A stretch of DNA of 19,504 nt from Candidatus Neomicrothrix sp. UBA4742 (GCA_002403895.1 DHIQ01000006.1:642-20145); one strand, 5' to 3'. Shown: positions 1 through 6,496, counted from the stretch's first letter. Program-made: numbers and translations. The notes: generated by a model not told the origin, from the letters alone.

Positions 1-27
1 TTGGGGGTTCGAGTCCTCCCCCCCGAG
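1..27 (+). tRNA. 3' end of a tRNA (T arm and acceptor 3' strand), cut by the window edge
   Basis: A T arm is visible: GGGGG, loop TTCGAGT, then CCTCC (one G:U pair). It is followed by seven bases CCCCCGA that would be the 3' half of an acceptor stem, and a G discriminator. CCA is not encoded. The anticodon lies upstream of the window, so specificity cannot be read. A G discriminator fits several tRNAs. The aguA gene starts 17 nt downstream. Confidence 0.65.
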
Positions 28-44
28 CAACGACGAGGGATGCG

Positions 45-1136
45 ATGAGCACGACGCGTGAGTCGCGACCGACCGCTGAGGGCTACGCCATGCCAGCCGA
101 ATGGGCACCCCACCGCGGGTGCTGGATGGTGTGGCCGGAGCGGCCCGACAACTGGCGCCTGGACGCGGCGCCGGCTCAGGCGGCCTTCGCCGCGGTGGCC
201 GCGGCCATTGCTGAGGCCGAGCCGGTGACCATGGGGGTGTCGCCCGGCCAGATCGACCACGCCCAAGCCCTGTTGCCCGCCAGCGTTCGTGTCGTGGAAC
301 TGGCCACGAACGATGCTTGGATGCGCGACATCGGTCCCACCTTCGTGGTGGACGGGCACGGGAACCGGCGCGGCGTGGACTGGATCTTCAACGCCTGGGG
401 CGGCCTGGACGGCGGGCTGTACGCGCCGTGGGATGCCGATGACCGGGCCGCCGCCGCGGTGTTGGCCCACGAGGGAGCCGACCGCTACCGGGCCCCGCTG
501 GTGCTCGAGGGGGGGTCGATCCACGTCGATGGCGAGGCCACGTTGATGACGACCGAGGAATGCCTGCTCAACCACAATCGGAACCCGGGCATGGACCGGG
601 CCGAGATCGAACAGCACCTCCGGGACTACACCGGCGCCGAGACGATCATCTGGCTGGGCGCCGGCGTCCACCTCGACGAGACGGACGGCCACATCGACAA
701 CCTGGCCTGCTTCGTGCGCCCCGGCGTCGTCGCTCTCACCTGGACCGACGACCGCCGCGACCCGCAGTACGAAATTTCCCTTGATGCCCGCCGGCGGCTC
801 GAGGAGGCGGTGGACGCCCGTGGTCGGGCCCTCGAGGTGCACCTGGTGCACCAGCCCGGCCCCTTGACCATGACCGACGAGGAGGCCGCCGGTATCGCCC
901 CCGGCGCCGGCGCCAAGCCCCGCCCCGGCGGTTCTCGCCTGGCGGGCAGCTACGTCAACTTCTACGTGGCCAACGACCGGATCGTGATGCCGCTGCTGGA
1001 CGAGCGCACCGACGACCACGCCCGCCAGATCATCACCGAGCTGTTCCCCGGGCGCACCGTGATCGCGGTGGCGGCGCGGGAGATCCTGCTCGGCGGTGGC
1101 AACATCCACTGCATCACGCAGCAAGTTCCCGCGTAG
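45..1136 (+). CDS. aguA: Agmatine deiminase (agmatine iminohydrolase)
   Basis: The 363-residue product has the length and motifs of agmatine deiminase, which hydrolyses agmatine to N-carbamoylputrescine and ammonia on the route from arginine to putrescine. Visible motifs of the guanidino-group-modifying fold are MRDIGP (93-98), EGGSIH (155-160), GHIDN (215-219) and the C-terminal GGGNIHC block, whose Cys356 is the expected nucleophile. The protein should be cytoplasmic, as no signal peptide is seen. The ATG start is preceded by GAGGGA at 35-40, a good ribosome binding site. The usual partner, N-carbamoylputrescine amidase (AguB), is not in the window; it may lie elsewhere or upstream. The next gene begins 34 nt after the stop with its own -10-like box, so this gene is probably transcribed alone or with upstream genes. 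Confidence 0.93.
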   Translation: MSTTRESRPTAEGYAMPAEWAPHRGCWMVWPERPDNWRLDAAPAQAAFAAVAAAIAEAEPVTMGVSPGQIDHAQALLPASVRVVELATNDAWMRDIGPTFVVDGHGNRRGVDWIFNAWGGLDGGLYAPWDADDRAAAAVLAHEGADRYRAPLVLEGGSIHVDGEATLMTTEECLLNHNRNPGMDRAEIEQHLRDYTGAETIIWLGAGVHLDETDGHIDNLACFVRPGVVALTWTDDRRDPQYEISLDARRRLEEAVDARGRALEVHLVHQPGPLTMTDEEAAGIAPGAGAKPRPGGSRLAGSYVNFYVANDRIVMPLLDERTDDHARQIITELFPGRTVIAVAAREILLGGGNIHCITQQVPA

Positions 1137-1158
1137 CGAGGTTCGGGAAGCACCCCTC

Positions 1159-1164
1159 TACCCT
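1159..1164 (+). promoter_or_regulatory. -10 element (TACCCT) of a probable leaderless promoter
   Basis: TACCCT fits the TANNNT -10 consensus and ends 6 nt before the in-frame GTG at 1171. A transcript would then start at or next to the start codon. There is no Shine-Dalgarno in front of that GTG. I cannot see a clear -35. This box is the main reason for choosing the 1171 start over an upstream ATG at 1096. Confidence 0.5.
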
Positions 1165-1170
1165 GGTGCG

Positions 1171-2718
1171 GTGCCTCGACCTACCCGACCCTCGCTGCGC
1201 GGCCGGGTGCTGCTCCTCGTCGGCTGCTACCTCCTGGTGTTCGTGGGAATTTCGGTGGTGGTCGTTCCCCAGCTGGTGCAGGTCCGTCACCAGATCGACC
1301 TCCGCTTCGATGCGCTGCTGCCGGCTCAGGACGCGGTCAATCGACTCCGCTCGGCCGCGGTCGACGAGGAGACGGGCCAGCGCGGTTACCTGCTCACCGG
1401 CGTCGACTCCTACCTCGACCCCTACCGGGGCGGTCAGGTGGCGGCCGCCTCGGCGCTCGCTGATCTGCGTGCGTCGAGCGTCACCGGTATCGACGATGAG
1501 CTCGACGCGGTGGACACGGCGATGGCCACGTGGCGGCGGGAAGTCGCTGATCCGGAGATCTTGCATCGGGGCTCGGGAACGGGGTCCGGCGCGACCGGCC
1601 AGGTCGACGCGGCCAAGGGCAAGGCGGAGTTCGACCAGATCCGGGTCTCGCTCGACCTGCTCGGCCAGCAGATCCAGGACCAGCTCGGCGCCAGTAACGT
1701 CTCGCTGCGCCGAGCGGTCAACACCCTCATCGTGGCTCTGAGTCTCGGTCTGGTGGCGGCCGTGGCGCTCACGATGGGCACCTGGGTACAGCTGCGCCGG
1801 TGGGTCACCGGGCCGGTGACCGAACTGGTGGCGGCCATGGGCGCGGTGCAGGAAGGCGACCACACGCACCCCATTCCCGAAGCGGGACCGCAGGAGCTGG
1901 CCGCCATCGGCGCGTCGGCCGAGGAGATGCGGCGGCGCATCGTCGAAGAGCTGCGCGAGGTCACCCGCTCGCGCGAGGCACTCCGCCAGACCGGCCCGGT
2001 GGTGCTGCTGTTGCGCCAGGAGCTCGAGCCGGCTGCCACTGATCTTCCGGCGGGCGTGGATTTCGCCGGCCGCTTCGAGCCGGCCGTGGGCCTCCTGGCC
2101 GGCGACTTCTACGACCTCGTACCCGTCGCCGGTGGGCGCATCGGGTTCGTGATCGCCGATGTGTCGGGCCACGGGGCCGAGGCCGGGGTGATGGCCGTGC
2201 GGATCAAGTACCTGGTGGCCGCCGCACTCCAGATGGACATGGAGCCCAATGCCGTCCTGTCGTGGGTGTCCGGCCGGCTCGGCCAGACCGGCGACATGTT
2301 CGCCACGTGCGTCGTGGTCCTGGTGGATCCCGCCACGGGGACCTGCACCTACGCCAACGCCGGACATCCCGACCTGCTGGTGTACCACGAGGGCGCCATC
2401 GTGGTCCTTGGCCGAACCGGCCCGCTTCTCGGCCCGTTCCCTGCGGAGTGGGCTCGGGAAACGGTCCGTTTCGATTCCCGGGCGCTGCTGGTGGCGGTCA
2501 CCGACGGCCTCCTCGAAGCCCGCGATGACGAGGGCCGCCAGTTCGGTGATGACCGCCTGCGGCAACTGGTGCTCGACCACTGCGACGACGAGGTGGAGGT
2601 CGTGGCCGGCGCGCTGGTCGATGCCGTCACCGCCTTCGCCCCCGGCGGAGTGGCCGATGACCTCACGGTTGGGGTCATCGCCATCGACCCGCAGCAGACT
2701 GAGCCACCGCGAAGCTGA
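1171..2718 (+). CDS. Membrane PP2C-type serine phosphatase with CHASE3 and HAMP domains (RsbU/SpoIIE-like)
   Basis: Counting from the GTG at 1171 the protein has 515 residues. A first transmembrane segment lies near 12-33. An extracytoplasmic CHASE3-like sensor (about 35-180) carries the hallmark EETGQRGYLLTG. A second membrane segment is at about 185-205 and a HAMP linker at about 206-260. A SpoIIE/PP2C phosphatase domain fills about 295-510. Its metal-binding motifs are intact: GDFYD, DVSGHG and VTDGL. Phosphatases of this class dephosphorylate a STAS-domain anti-anti-sigma factor, which frees a sigma factor from its anti-sigma; the STAS, anti-sigma and sigma genes follow at 3083-4587. The stimulus sensed by the CHASE3 domain cannot be read. 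An upstream ATG at 1096 would add 25 residues and overlap aguA by 41 nt; the promoter-like TACCCT favours the GTG. Confidence 0.9.
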   Translation: MPRPTRPSLRGRVLLLVGCYLLVFVGISVVVVPQLVQVRHQIDLRFDALLPAQDAVNRLRSAAVDEETGQRGYLLTGVDSYLDPYRGGQVAAASALADLRASSVTGIDDELDAVDTAMATWRREVADPEILHRGSGTGSGATGQVDAAKGKAEFDQIRVSLDLLGQQIQDQLGASNVSLRRAVNTLIVALSLGLVAAVALTMGTWVQLRRWVTGPVTELVAAMGAVQEGDHTHPIPEAGPQELAAIGASAEEMRRRIVEELREVTRSREALRQTGPVVLLLRQELEPAATDLPAGVDFAGRFEPAVGLLAGDFYDLVPVAGGRIGFVIADVSGHGAEAGVMAVRIKYLVAAALQMDMEPNAVLSWVSGRLGQTGDMFATCVVVLVDPATGTCTYANAGHPDLLVYHEGAIVVLGRTGPLLGPFPAEWARETVRFDSRALLVAVTDGLLEARDDEGRQFGDDRLRQLVLDHCDDEVEVVAGALVDAVTAFAPGGVADDLTVGVIAIDPQQTEPPRS

Positions 2719-2766
2719 GGGTGCGGCGAGGAAACCTCGGGATCACTCTCAGCTGACGCGAGTTCC

Positions 2767-2958
2767 TCAGCGGCCGCCGAGGGCTCGCTCGAGTTCGGTC
2801 TTGGACATCTTGGAGCGGCCCGTGATGTTGCGGCGCTTGGCCTCTTCGTAGAGCTCCTCGTAGGTCCGCTCGCTCGCGGTCGATCGGGAGAAGCCGGCCC
2901 GCCCCAGGGACGCGCCGAAACGATGGTGCTCATGGTTGGGGTTCCAGCTGTTGGCCAT
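2767..2958 (-). CDS. Small protein with Rho_N-type (SAP-like) C-terminal domain
   Basis: The product is 63 residues. Its second half (YEELYEEAKRRNITGRSKMS followed by KTELERAL) matches the Rho termination factor N-terminal-like fold found in many small actinobacterial proteins, often annotated only as hypothetical or plasmid-stabilisation-like. This fold often binds nucleic acid, but no function is assigned here. The first half is polar and rich in His, Asn and Ser. The ATG at 2958 has a strong ribosome binding site, GAGGAG, 6 nt upstream. A longer reading from 3186 would run through the STAS gene and is rejected. The gene lies on the opposite strand inside the sigma-regulation locus, and the sequence 57-82 nt upstream of its start resembles a SigF/SigB-type promoter, so it may be a target of that sigma factor (inference). 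Confidence 0.75.
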   Translation of the reverse strand: MANSWNPNHEHHRFGASLGRAGFSRSTASERTYEELYEEAKRRNITGRSKMSKTELERALGGR

Positions 2959-3014
2959 GGTCAGCTCCTCGTGCGATGGGGATGTGCCCGGGACGTGGGC
3001 GCGCTTTACCTCTT

Positions 3015-3040
3015 TACCCCGAATCTCGGCGGGAAAGACC
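3015..3040 (-). promoter_or_regulatory. Possible SigF/SigB-type promoter (GGTCT-16-GGGTA) for the Rho_N protein gene
   Basis: On the minus strand GGTCT (3040-3036) is separated by 16 nt from GGGTA (3019-3015), itself in the context GGGGTAAAG. Mycobacterial SigF and Bacillus SigB promoters have a GTTT-type -35 and GGGTA/GGGWAW -10 with a 13-17 nt spacer, so this differs from the consensus by one base in the -35. The start of transcription would fall about 50 nt before the ATG at 2958. The assignment rests on consensus only. Confidence 0.45.
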
Positions 3041-3072
3041 CAACTGAAGGGGGCCCACCCCGAGTCGCTGGT

Positions 3073-3078
3073 TACCAT
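3073..3078 (+). promoter_or_regulatory. -10 element (TACCAT) of a probable leaderless promoter for the STAS-anti-sigma-sigma operon
   Basis: TACCAT fits TANNNT and ends 4 nt before the ATG at 3083 and 7 nt before an in-frame GTG at 3086. No Shine-Dalgarno precedes either codon. The spacing seen at the other leaderless starts here (6-8 nt) would fit the GTG slightly better. Confidence 0.5.
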
Positions 3079-3082
3079 CGCC

Positions 3083-3412
3083 ATGGTGTCCCCTCCCGAG
3101 CATCCCCTGACCGTCGACGTGCGCGGCGGTGACGGCGAGGTCGTGCTGGTCCTGAGCGGCGAGCTCGACCCCCATACCGCGCCCACGCTGCGTCAAGCGG
3201 TCGATGGTGCCGTGGTCGACGGAACCCGCACCCTCGTGTTCGATCTCGGCGGGTTGTCGTTCGTCGATTCGTCGGGGCTGCGGGTCATCATCGCCGCCCA
3301 TCGGGAGATGGCCGAGCGCGGCGGCCGATTCATTCTGCGTTCCCCGTCGGCCACCACCCGGCGCATCCTCGACATCACCGGCCTGTCCAGCCACGTCGAG
3401 GTTGAAGCGTGA
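3083..3412 (+). CDS. STAS-domain anti-anti-sigma factor (RsbV/SpoIIAA-like)
   Basis: The 109-residue product is essentially one STAS domain. Its key segment FVDSSGLRVI (60-69) contains the Ser63/Ser64 pair. By comparison with SpoIIAA, the second serine is the residue phosphorylated by the anti-sigma kinase and dephosphorylated by a PP2C phosphatase. Unphosphorylated, it would bind the anti-sigma protein and release the sigma factor. It is the first gene of a tight operon: the anti-sigma gene starts 22 nt after its stop, and the sigma gene follows. A CHASE3-PP2C phosphatase lies upstream. ATG at 3083 is used; GTG at 3086 is equally possible and removes one residue. Confidence 0.9.
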   Translation: MVSPPEHPLTVDVRGGDGEVVLVLSGELDPHTAPTLRQAVDGAVVDGTRTLVFDLGGLSFVDSSGLRVIIAAHREMAERGGRFILRSPSATTRRILDITGLSSHVEVEA

Positions 3413-3434
3413 CGCCGACCGACCGGAACCGGCC

Positions 3435-3806
3435 GTGAGCGAGATCCGGGTCGTCATCCCGGCCGACGTGCGCTTCCTGCGGGTGGCCCGGCTCACGGCC
3501 GCCGGCATCGCCGGCGATCTCGGCTTCGGCCTCCGGGATCTGGAGGACCTGCGGGTGGCGGTCGACGAACTGTGTGCCGTGCTGATCGAGGGCGTGCCGT
3601 CGACGGTCGAGATCGAGCTGCGCTATGTGATCCACGGCGATCGTCTCGAGATCGACGGCCGTTGCCTGGCCCCCGGCGGCCGACCCGACCTGCACCCGGT
3701 GGCCGTTGAGCTGCTGGGCATGACCGCCGATTCGTTCGAGGTCTCGGGGGACGAGGAGAGCCGCTCCTTCCGCCTGGTGAAGCGACGCCACGATCTGACG
3801 GTGTGA
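3435..3806 (+). CDS. RsbW-like anti-sigma factor with degenerate ATP-binding motifs
   Basis: The protein has 123 residues from the GTG at 3435 and the size and secondary-structure pattern of an RsbW/SpoIIAB anti-sigma kinase. The helix that normally carries the N box reads VAVDELCAVLIEG (43-55): the acidic residue is kept, but the asparagine usually found shortly after it is absent. I see no DxGxG (G1) box and no GxGxG-like (G2) box further on. Its place between a STAS gene and a sigma gene strongly supports an anti-sigma role. Whether it still phosphorylates its STAS partner is doubtful from sequence. It starts 22 nt after the STAS stop and ends 1 nt before the sigma start, so translation of the three is probably coupled. 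Confidence 0.8.
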   Translation: MSEIRVVIPADVRFLRVARLTAAGIAGDLGFGLRDLEDLRVAVDELCAVLIEGVPSTVEIELRYVIHGDRLEIDGRCLAPGGRPDLHPVAVELLGMTADSFEVSGDEESRSFRLVKRRHDLTV

Positions 3807-3807
3807 C

Positions 3808-4587
3808 GTGGCGATTGACCCCAGAAACCACTCGGCGACGGCGACGGCGACGGCGGCGCGGTTCGTGGAGTACCGGCGAACCGGCGATCGGCGGACCCGC
3901 AACGAGTTGGTGGAACAGCACCGGCACACGGTCGAGTACTTCGTCGGGCACTACGCCCGCCGAGGCGTCAGCGAGGACGACCTCCGCCAGGTTGCCCTGT
4001 TGGCCCTGATCCACGCCGTCGAACGGTTCGATCCGGTCCGGGGGGTCGGGTTCGGGACGTTCGCCAGCCGCACCATCGAAGGTGAGCTGAAGCGCTACTT
4101 CCGAGATCGGACCTGGTCGGTCCGCCCGCCCCGCCGGGCCCAGGAGCTGCACTTGGCCCTTCGCCGGGCCGACGAGGAGGCGCTCCAGCGGCTGGGCCGG
4201 ACGCCCACCATCGCCGAGCTGGCCGCAGAGGTCGACGCCTCCGTGGACCACGTCCTCGAAGCCCTCGAAGCGGGAACCGCGCATCGGGCCGCCAGCCTCG
4301 ATCAGCCCCAGGGGGCTGACGACGAGAGCGGCGCAATCGGCGATCGGCTTCTCGGGGTGGGGGAGCGGGGATACGTGGACATCGACCAGCAGCTGGTCGT
4401 CCGCCAGTTGCTGGCCGGTCTACCGGAACGCGAGCGGGAGATCATGCGCCTGCGGTTCTTCGACAACCTCAGCCAGCCCGAGATCGCCGCTCGCGTGGGC
4501 GTGAGCCAGTCCTATCTGTCCCGCGTCATCCGTCGCACCCTGGTGGACCTGCGGGACCGACTCACCGAGGACTCGGCCCCCGACTGA
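3808..4587 (+). CDS. RNA polymerase sigma factor, SigB/SigF/SigG family
   Basis: The 259-residue protein is a group 3 sigma-70 factor. Region 2 (about 30-105) contains DLRQVALLALIHAVERFDP and FGTFASRTIEGELKRYFRD. Region 3 covers about 108-165. Region 4 (about 198-252) ends in a helix-turn-helix, LSQPEIAARVGVSQSYLSRV (221-240). It would direct RNA polymerase to general-stress or developmental promoters and be held inactive by the anti-sigma encoded just upstream. The start is the GTG at 3808, 1 nt after the previous stop. Codons 10-18 are a GGCGAC hexamer run coding for alternating Ala-Thr. The gene is convergent with a second ATP-binding anti-sigma-like gene that ends 6 nt away. Confidence 0.92.
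   Translation: MAIDPRNHSATATATAARFVEYRRTGDRRTRNELVEQHRHTVEYFVGHYARRGVSEDDLRQVALLALIHAVERFDPVRGVGFGTFASRTIEGELKRYFRDRTWSVRPPRRAQELHLALRRADEEALQRLGRTPTIAELAAEVDASVDHVLEALEAGTAHRAASLDQPQGADDESGAIGDRLLGVGERGYVDIDQQLVVRQLLAGLPEREREIMRLRFFDNLSQPEIAARVGVSQSYLSRVIRRTLVDLRDRLTEDSAPD
3834..3851 (+). repeat. Hexamer microsatellite (GGCGAC)x3 in the sigma gene
   Basis: Three exact GGCGAC units, followed by GGCGGC, encode an Ala-Thr run at the flexible N-terminus of the sigma factor before region 2. Gain or loss of a unit would keep the frame. Confidence 0.7.
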
Positions 4588-4593
4588 GCGAAT

Positions 4594-5007
4594 TCAGCCG
4601 TGATTAGCCGGTGACGCCTCCCGGTCGGACTCGGGAGCCAGCTCGAACCAGACGATCTTGCCCGGCAGGAACTCGTCCACTCCCCAGGCATCGGCCAGGC
4701 TCTCCACGATCATCAGCCCCCGGCCGCCGTCGGTGGCGAACGGCGCCGGTCGAGCCACCTCGGGCCGGCCGTAGCCGAAGTCGCGGACCTCTACCCGCAG
4801 ACGACCCTGGCGGTGGCGGACGGTGACGGTGATCTCGCCGGCGGCCAACCCGACGGCGTTGGTGGCCAACTCGCTGGCCAGCAGCTCGGCGACGTCGGCG
4901 TCGACCCGGGCGTCGAACGACTGCAGGGCGCCACGCACGAAGTGACGCACGGCGGTCACGCTCTCGGTGTCTGGGGTGACGGTGATGGCCAGCTGCTCGA
5001 CGGTCAC
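4594..5007 (-). CDS. ATP-binding protein, serine kinase/anti-sigma type (RsbW-like HATPase_c_2)
   Basis: This 137-residue single-domain protein has the three classic nucleotide-binding boxes of the GHKL fold: N box ELATNAV, G1 box VRDFGYGRP and G2 box DGGRGLMIV, followed by the typical C-terminal GKIVWFEL strand. Such proteins bind ATP and phosphorylate STAS partners or sequester sigma factors. It starts at a GTG (5007) preceded by GAGGAGGG, a strong ribosome binding site. It is convergent with the sigma gene (6 nt between stops). Its place next to a locus whose own anti-sigma has lost these boxes suggests it may take part in the same switch, but it could act on partners elsewhere. Confidence 0.85.
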   Translation of the reverse strand: MTVEQLAITVTPDTESVTAVRHFVRGALQSFDARVDADVAELLASELATNAVGLAAGEITVTVRHRQGRLRVEVRDFGYGRPEVARPAPFATDGGRGLMIVESLADAWGVDEFLPGKIVWFELAPESDREASPANHG

Positions 5008-5073
5008 AGGGCCCTCCTCGGCGGTGCCCCTCGTTCCTTCCCCGTCGGGGCGCCAATCATGCCTTTGAGCGCT

Positions 5074-5103
5074 TTGAGGGTTGATGGCCGTGCTGGCTAT
5101 GAT
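5074..5103 (+). promoter_or_regulatory. Promoter of tRNA-Glu
   Basis: TTGAGG (5074-5079) and TATGAT (5098-5103) are separated by 18 nt and lie 15 nt before the first base of the tRNA. Both boxes are near consensus for the housekeeping sigma factor. Confidence 0.65.
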
Positions 5104-5117
5104 GCTCCGGCTTACTT

Positions 5118-5190
5118 GCCCCGTTCTTCTAGCGGCCTAGGAATCCGGCTTCTCATGCCGGCAGCACGGGTTCAAATCCCGTACGGGGTA
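5118..5190 (+). tRNA. tRNA-Glu (anticodon CUC)
   Basis: A full 73-nt cloverleaf can be drawn. The acceptor GCCCCGT pairs with ACGGGGT, with a G:U first pair as in other actinobacterial tRNA-Glu. The D arm contains TAGCGGCCTA. The anticodon stem CCGGC/GCCGG closes the loop TTCTCAT, so the anticodon is CUC, reading GAG. The T arm is ACGGG, loop TTCAAAT, CCCGT. The discriminator is A and CCA is not encoded. Confidence 0.95.
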
Positions 5191-5206
5191 CTCAGGCGTC
5201 GTCCGC

Positions 5207-5230
5207 CGACGCGCTCGGCCGAGCGCGTCG
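5207..5230. terminator. Perfect 24-nt palindrome, probable terminator-like hairpin after tRNA-Glu
   Basis: CGACGCGCTCGG is followed directly by its exact reverse complement. As RNA this gives about a 10-bp GC-rich stem with a 4-nt loop, 16 nt after the tRNA. No T tract follows, so if it terminates transcription it is not a classic intrinsic terminator. A role as a protein-binding palindrome is also possible. Confidence 0.5.
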
Positions 5231-5255
5231 GGCTGAGGTTGGCATTCAGCCCGAC
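5227..5255. terminator. Second inverted repeat overlapping the end of the dioxygenase gene
   Basis: GTCGGGCTGA (5227-5236) and TCAGCCCGAC (5246-5255) form a perfect 10-bp stem around a 9-nt loop. The right arm includes the stop codon and last two codons of the dioxygenase gene. The first four bases are shared with the palindrome at 5207-5230, so both hairpins cannot be complete at once. It probably ends transcription of the convergent tRNA and dioxygenase genes. Confidence 0.5.
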
Positions 5256-6106
5256 GGGACGGTGATGAGCGGGTTGAGCGAACCGGCGGCGGGCTGACCC
5301 GGAGGGGTGGCGTCGAGCCAGCTGATGCGGTCGAAATCCTGGAACGGGTTCGCCGGTGTTGCCACCTCGATGCCATCGGCCATATAGATGACGGTCATGA
5401 CCTCTCGGGGCTGGCTCGAGGGGTTGGCCCCAGCCGAGTGCAGCGTCCAGCCGGCGTGGAAGGTGGCGTCGCCCGCCCGCAGCGCCCCGTGGGTGTTCAC
5501 CGCCAGTCCCCGCTCGCTGATGATGGCGTCGATCTCGTGCTCGGATTCATCGGAGATGGGCTGTTCGGACACCGCCCCCAGCCGGTGGCTGCCGGTGGCG
5601 AAGCGCATGGACCCCACCGCGGGCTCGAGGTCCACCAACGGCATCCACATGGTGATCGTCCGGGGATCGGTGAACGGCCAGTAGAACTGGTCCTGATGCC
5701 ACGGGGTCCGCCCTCCGCCTGCCTCTTTGAACAGGGCCTGGTCGTGGTAGAGCCGGACCTGTTCGACACCCATGAGCGCGGCCGCCACCCCGGCGAAGCG
5801 AGGGGCCAGCACGAAGCGGCGCACCGCCTCGTCGACCAGCCACAGGTTGGTGGTCTGCAGGAACGCCTGACCGTAGGTGCCCCGCTCCGCCAGTGGTCGC
5901 TGCTCCAGGTTGTTGTCCGCCGCCGCCTGGGCGATGGGTGAGCGGAAGGCCTCGACCTCGGCCGCTGACGCCAGGCCGATGACCGCCGTGTGACCGTCGC
6001 GTTGGAAGCCGGCGACCGTCTCGGCGCTCACCTCGTAGCGGTCCTTCAGGGCGGGCAACTCCTCGGCCTGATCGTCGGTGTGCTGGCCGGCGAACGGGGT
6101 GCTCAT
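5246..6106 (-). CDS. Phytanoyl-CoA dioxygenase (PhyH) family Fe(II)/2-oxoglutarate oxygenase
   Basis: The 286-residue protein has the facial triad of this family: WHQDQ gives His137 and Asp139, and the distal histidine is His223 in HAGWTLHSAG. Arg234 (PRE) is the likely 2-oxoglutarate carboxylate ligand. The segment TITMWMPLVDL followed by GSMRFATGSH is typical of PhyH proteins, which hydroxylate small molecules, lipids or CoA esters using O2 and 2-oxoglutarate. The substrate cannot be inferred. The protein is cytoplasmic, with no signal. The ATG at 6106 has no Shine-Dalgarno; a TAGCGT box ends 8 nt upstream (6120-6115) and may be a leaderless -10. It lies 111 nt downstream of the small RHH-like gene on the same strand, so co-transcription is possible. 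Confidence 0.9.
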   Translation of the reverse strand: MSTPFAGQHTDDQAEELPALKDRYEVSAETVAGFQRDGHTAVIGLASAAEVEAFRSPIAQAAADNNLEQRPLAERGTYGQAFLQTTNLWLVDEAVRRFVLAPRFAGVAAALMGVEQVRLYHDQALFKEAGGGRTPWHQDQFYWPFTDPRTITMWMPLVDLEPAVGSMRFATGSHRLGAVSEQPISDESEHEIDAIISERGLAVNTHGALRAGDATFHAGWTLHSAGANPSSQPREVMTVIYMADGIEVATPANPFQDFDRISWLDATPPGQPAAGSLNPLITVPSG

Positions 6107-6217
6107 GTCCGGCGACGCTAGCCGCCACGTGAGCCACCGTGACGGGGGACCGGGCGGCAGGAACGGCGGGTCAGACGGTCACGGGGGTGGCGGTGTGGGG
6201 CCCAGCTCCCGGCCGGC

Positions 6218-6448
6218 TCAGGATCGCGTCCGGCGCCGGCGAGCGGCGTCGATCCGGCGGGCCCCGCGCGACAGGGCATCGATCTCGGAGAGGTCGAACT
6301 CGTCACCCTGCTTGCGCTCGGCCCAGTCCTGGGCGAGGGCTTCGATCAAGGCCGAGACGGACACGCCGTTCTCGGCGGCCACGTCGTGCCACGCCTCATG
6401 TGAGGTGGGCGTGAGGAACGCGTGGATCGCCTTGCGGCTGTCGGCCAT
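6218..6448 (-). CDS. Small ribbon-helix-helix-like protein
   Basis: The product is 76 residues from the ATG at 6448, which has GGAGG 7 nt upstream. A short beta-strand region (RKAIHAFLTP) followed by helices containing HEAWHDVAAENGVSVSALIEAL resembles the CopG/ribbon-helix-helix DNA-binding fold of many small actinobacterial proteins. A basic tail (about 63-76, ARRIDAARRRRTRS) supports nucleic-acid contact. No toxin partner is evident next to it. It is divergent from the methyltransferase gene, and the shared intergenic space carries an inverted repeat that could be its operator. The function is not established; an upstream start at 6625 would run into the methyltransferase and is rejected. 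Confidence 0.75.
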   Translation of the reverse strand: MADSRKAIHAFLTPTSHEAWHDVAAENGVSVSALIEALAQDWAERKQGDEFDLSEIDALSRGARRIDAARRRRTRS

Positions 6449-6465
6449 AGGGGCGCCTCCGGTGA

Positions 6466-6489
6466 GGTGGACACTGTTGTTGTACCACC
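6466..6489. promoter_or_regulatory. Imperfect inverted repeat between divergent genes, candidate operator
   Basis: GGTGGACA (6466-6473) pairs with TGTACCACC (6481-6489), with one unpaired A, around a 7-nt centre. It sits 18-41 nt upstream of the RHH-like start and 20 nt before the methyltransferase start, just beyond the latter's -10 box. The position fits autoregulation by the RHH-like protein, but this is inference. Confidence 0.4.
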
Positions 6490-6496
6490 CGCTGGC

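Noticed and set aside
1114..2580. 488-codon minus-strand open frame opposite the PP2C phosphatase
   Set aside because: The plus strand carries intact CHASE3, HAMP and PP2C motifs. The antisense product is low-complexity with no domain.
2727..2739. CGAGG-AAA-CCTCG hairpin between the phosphatase and the convergent small gene
   Set aside because: A 5-bp stem without T tract is too short to call a terminator.
3083..5007. Possible toxin-antitoxin or phage-derived origin of the small genes near the sigma factor
   Set aside because: Motifs (STAS, sigma regions 2-4, GHKL boxes) identify a partner-switching locus, and there is no composition change or integrase.
5040..5050. CCCCGTCGGGG palindrome upstream of the ATP-binding protein gene
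   Set aside because: Such short GC palindromes are expected by chance at this base composition, and the single-base centre cannot form a loop.
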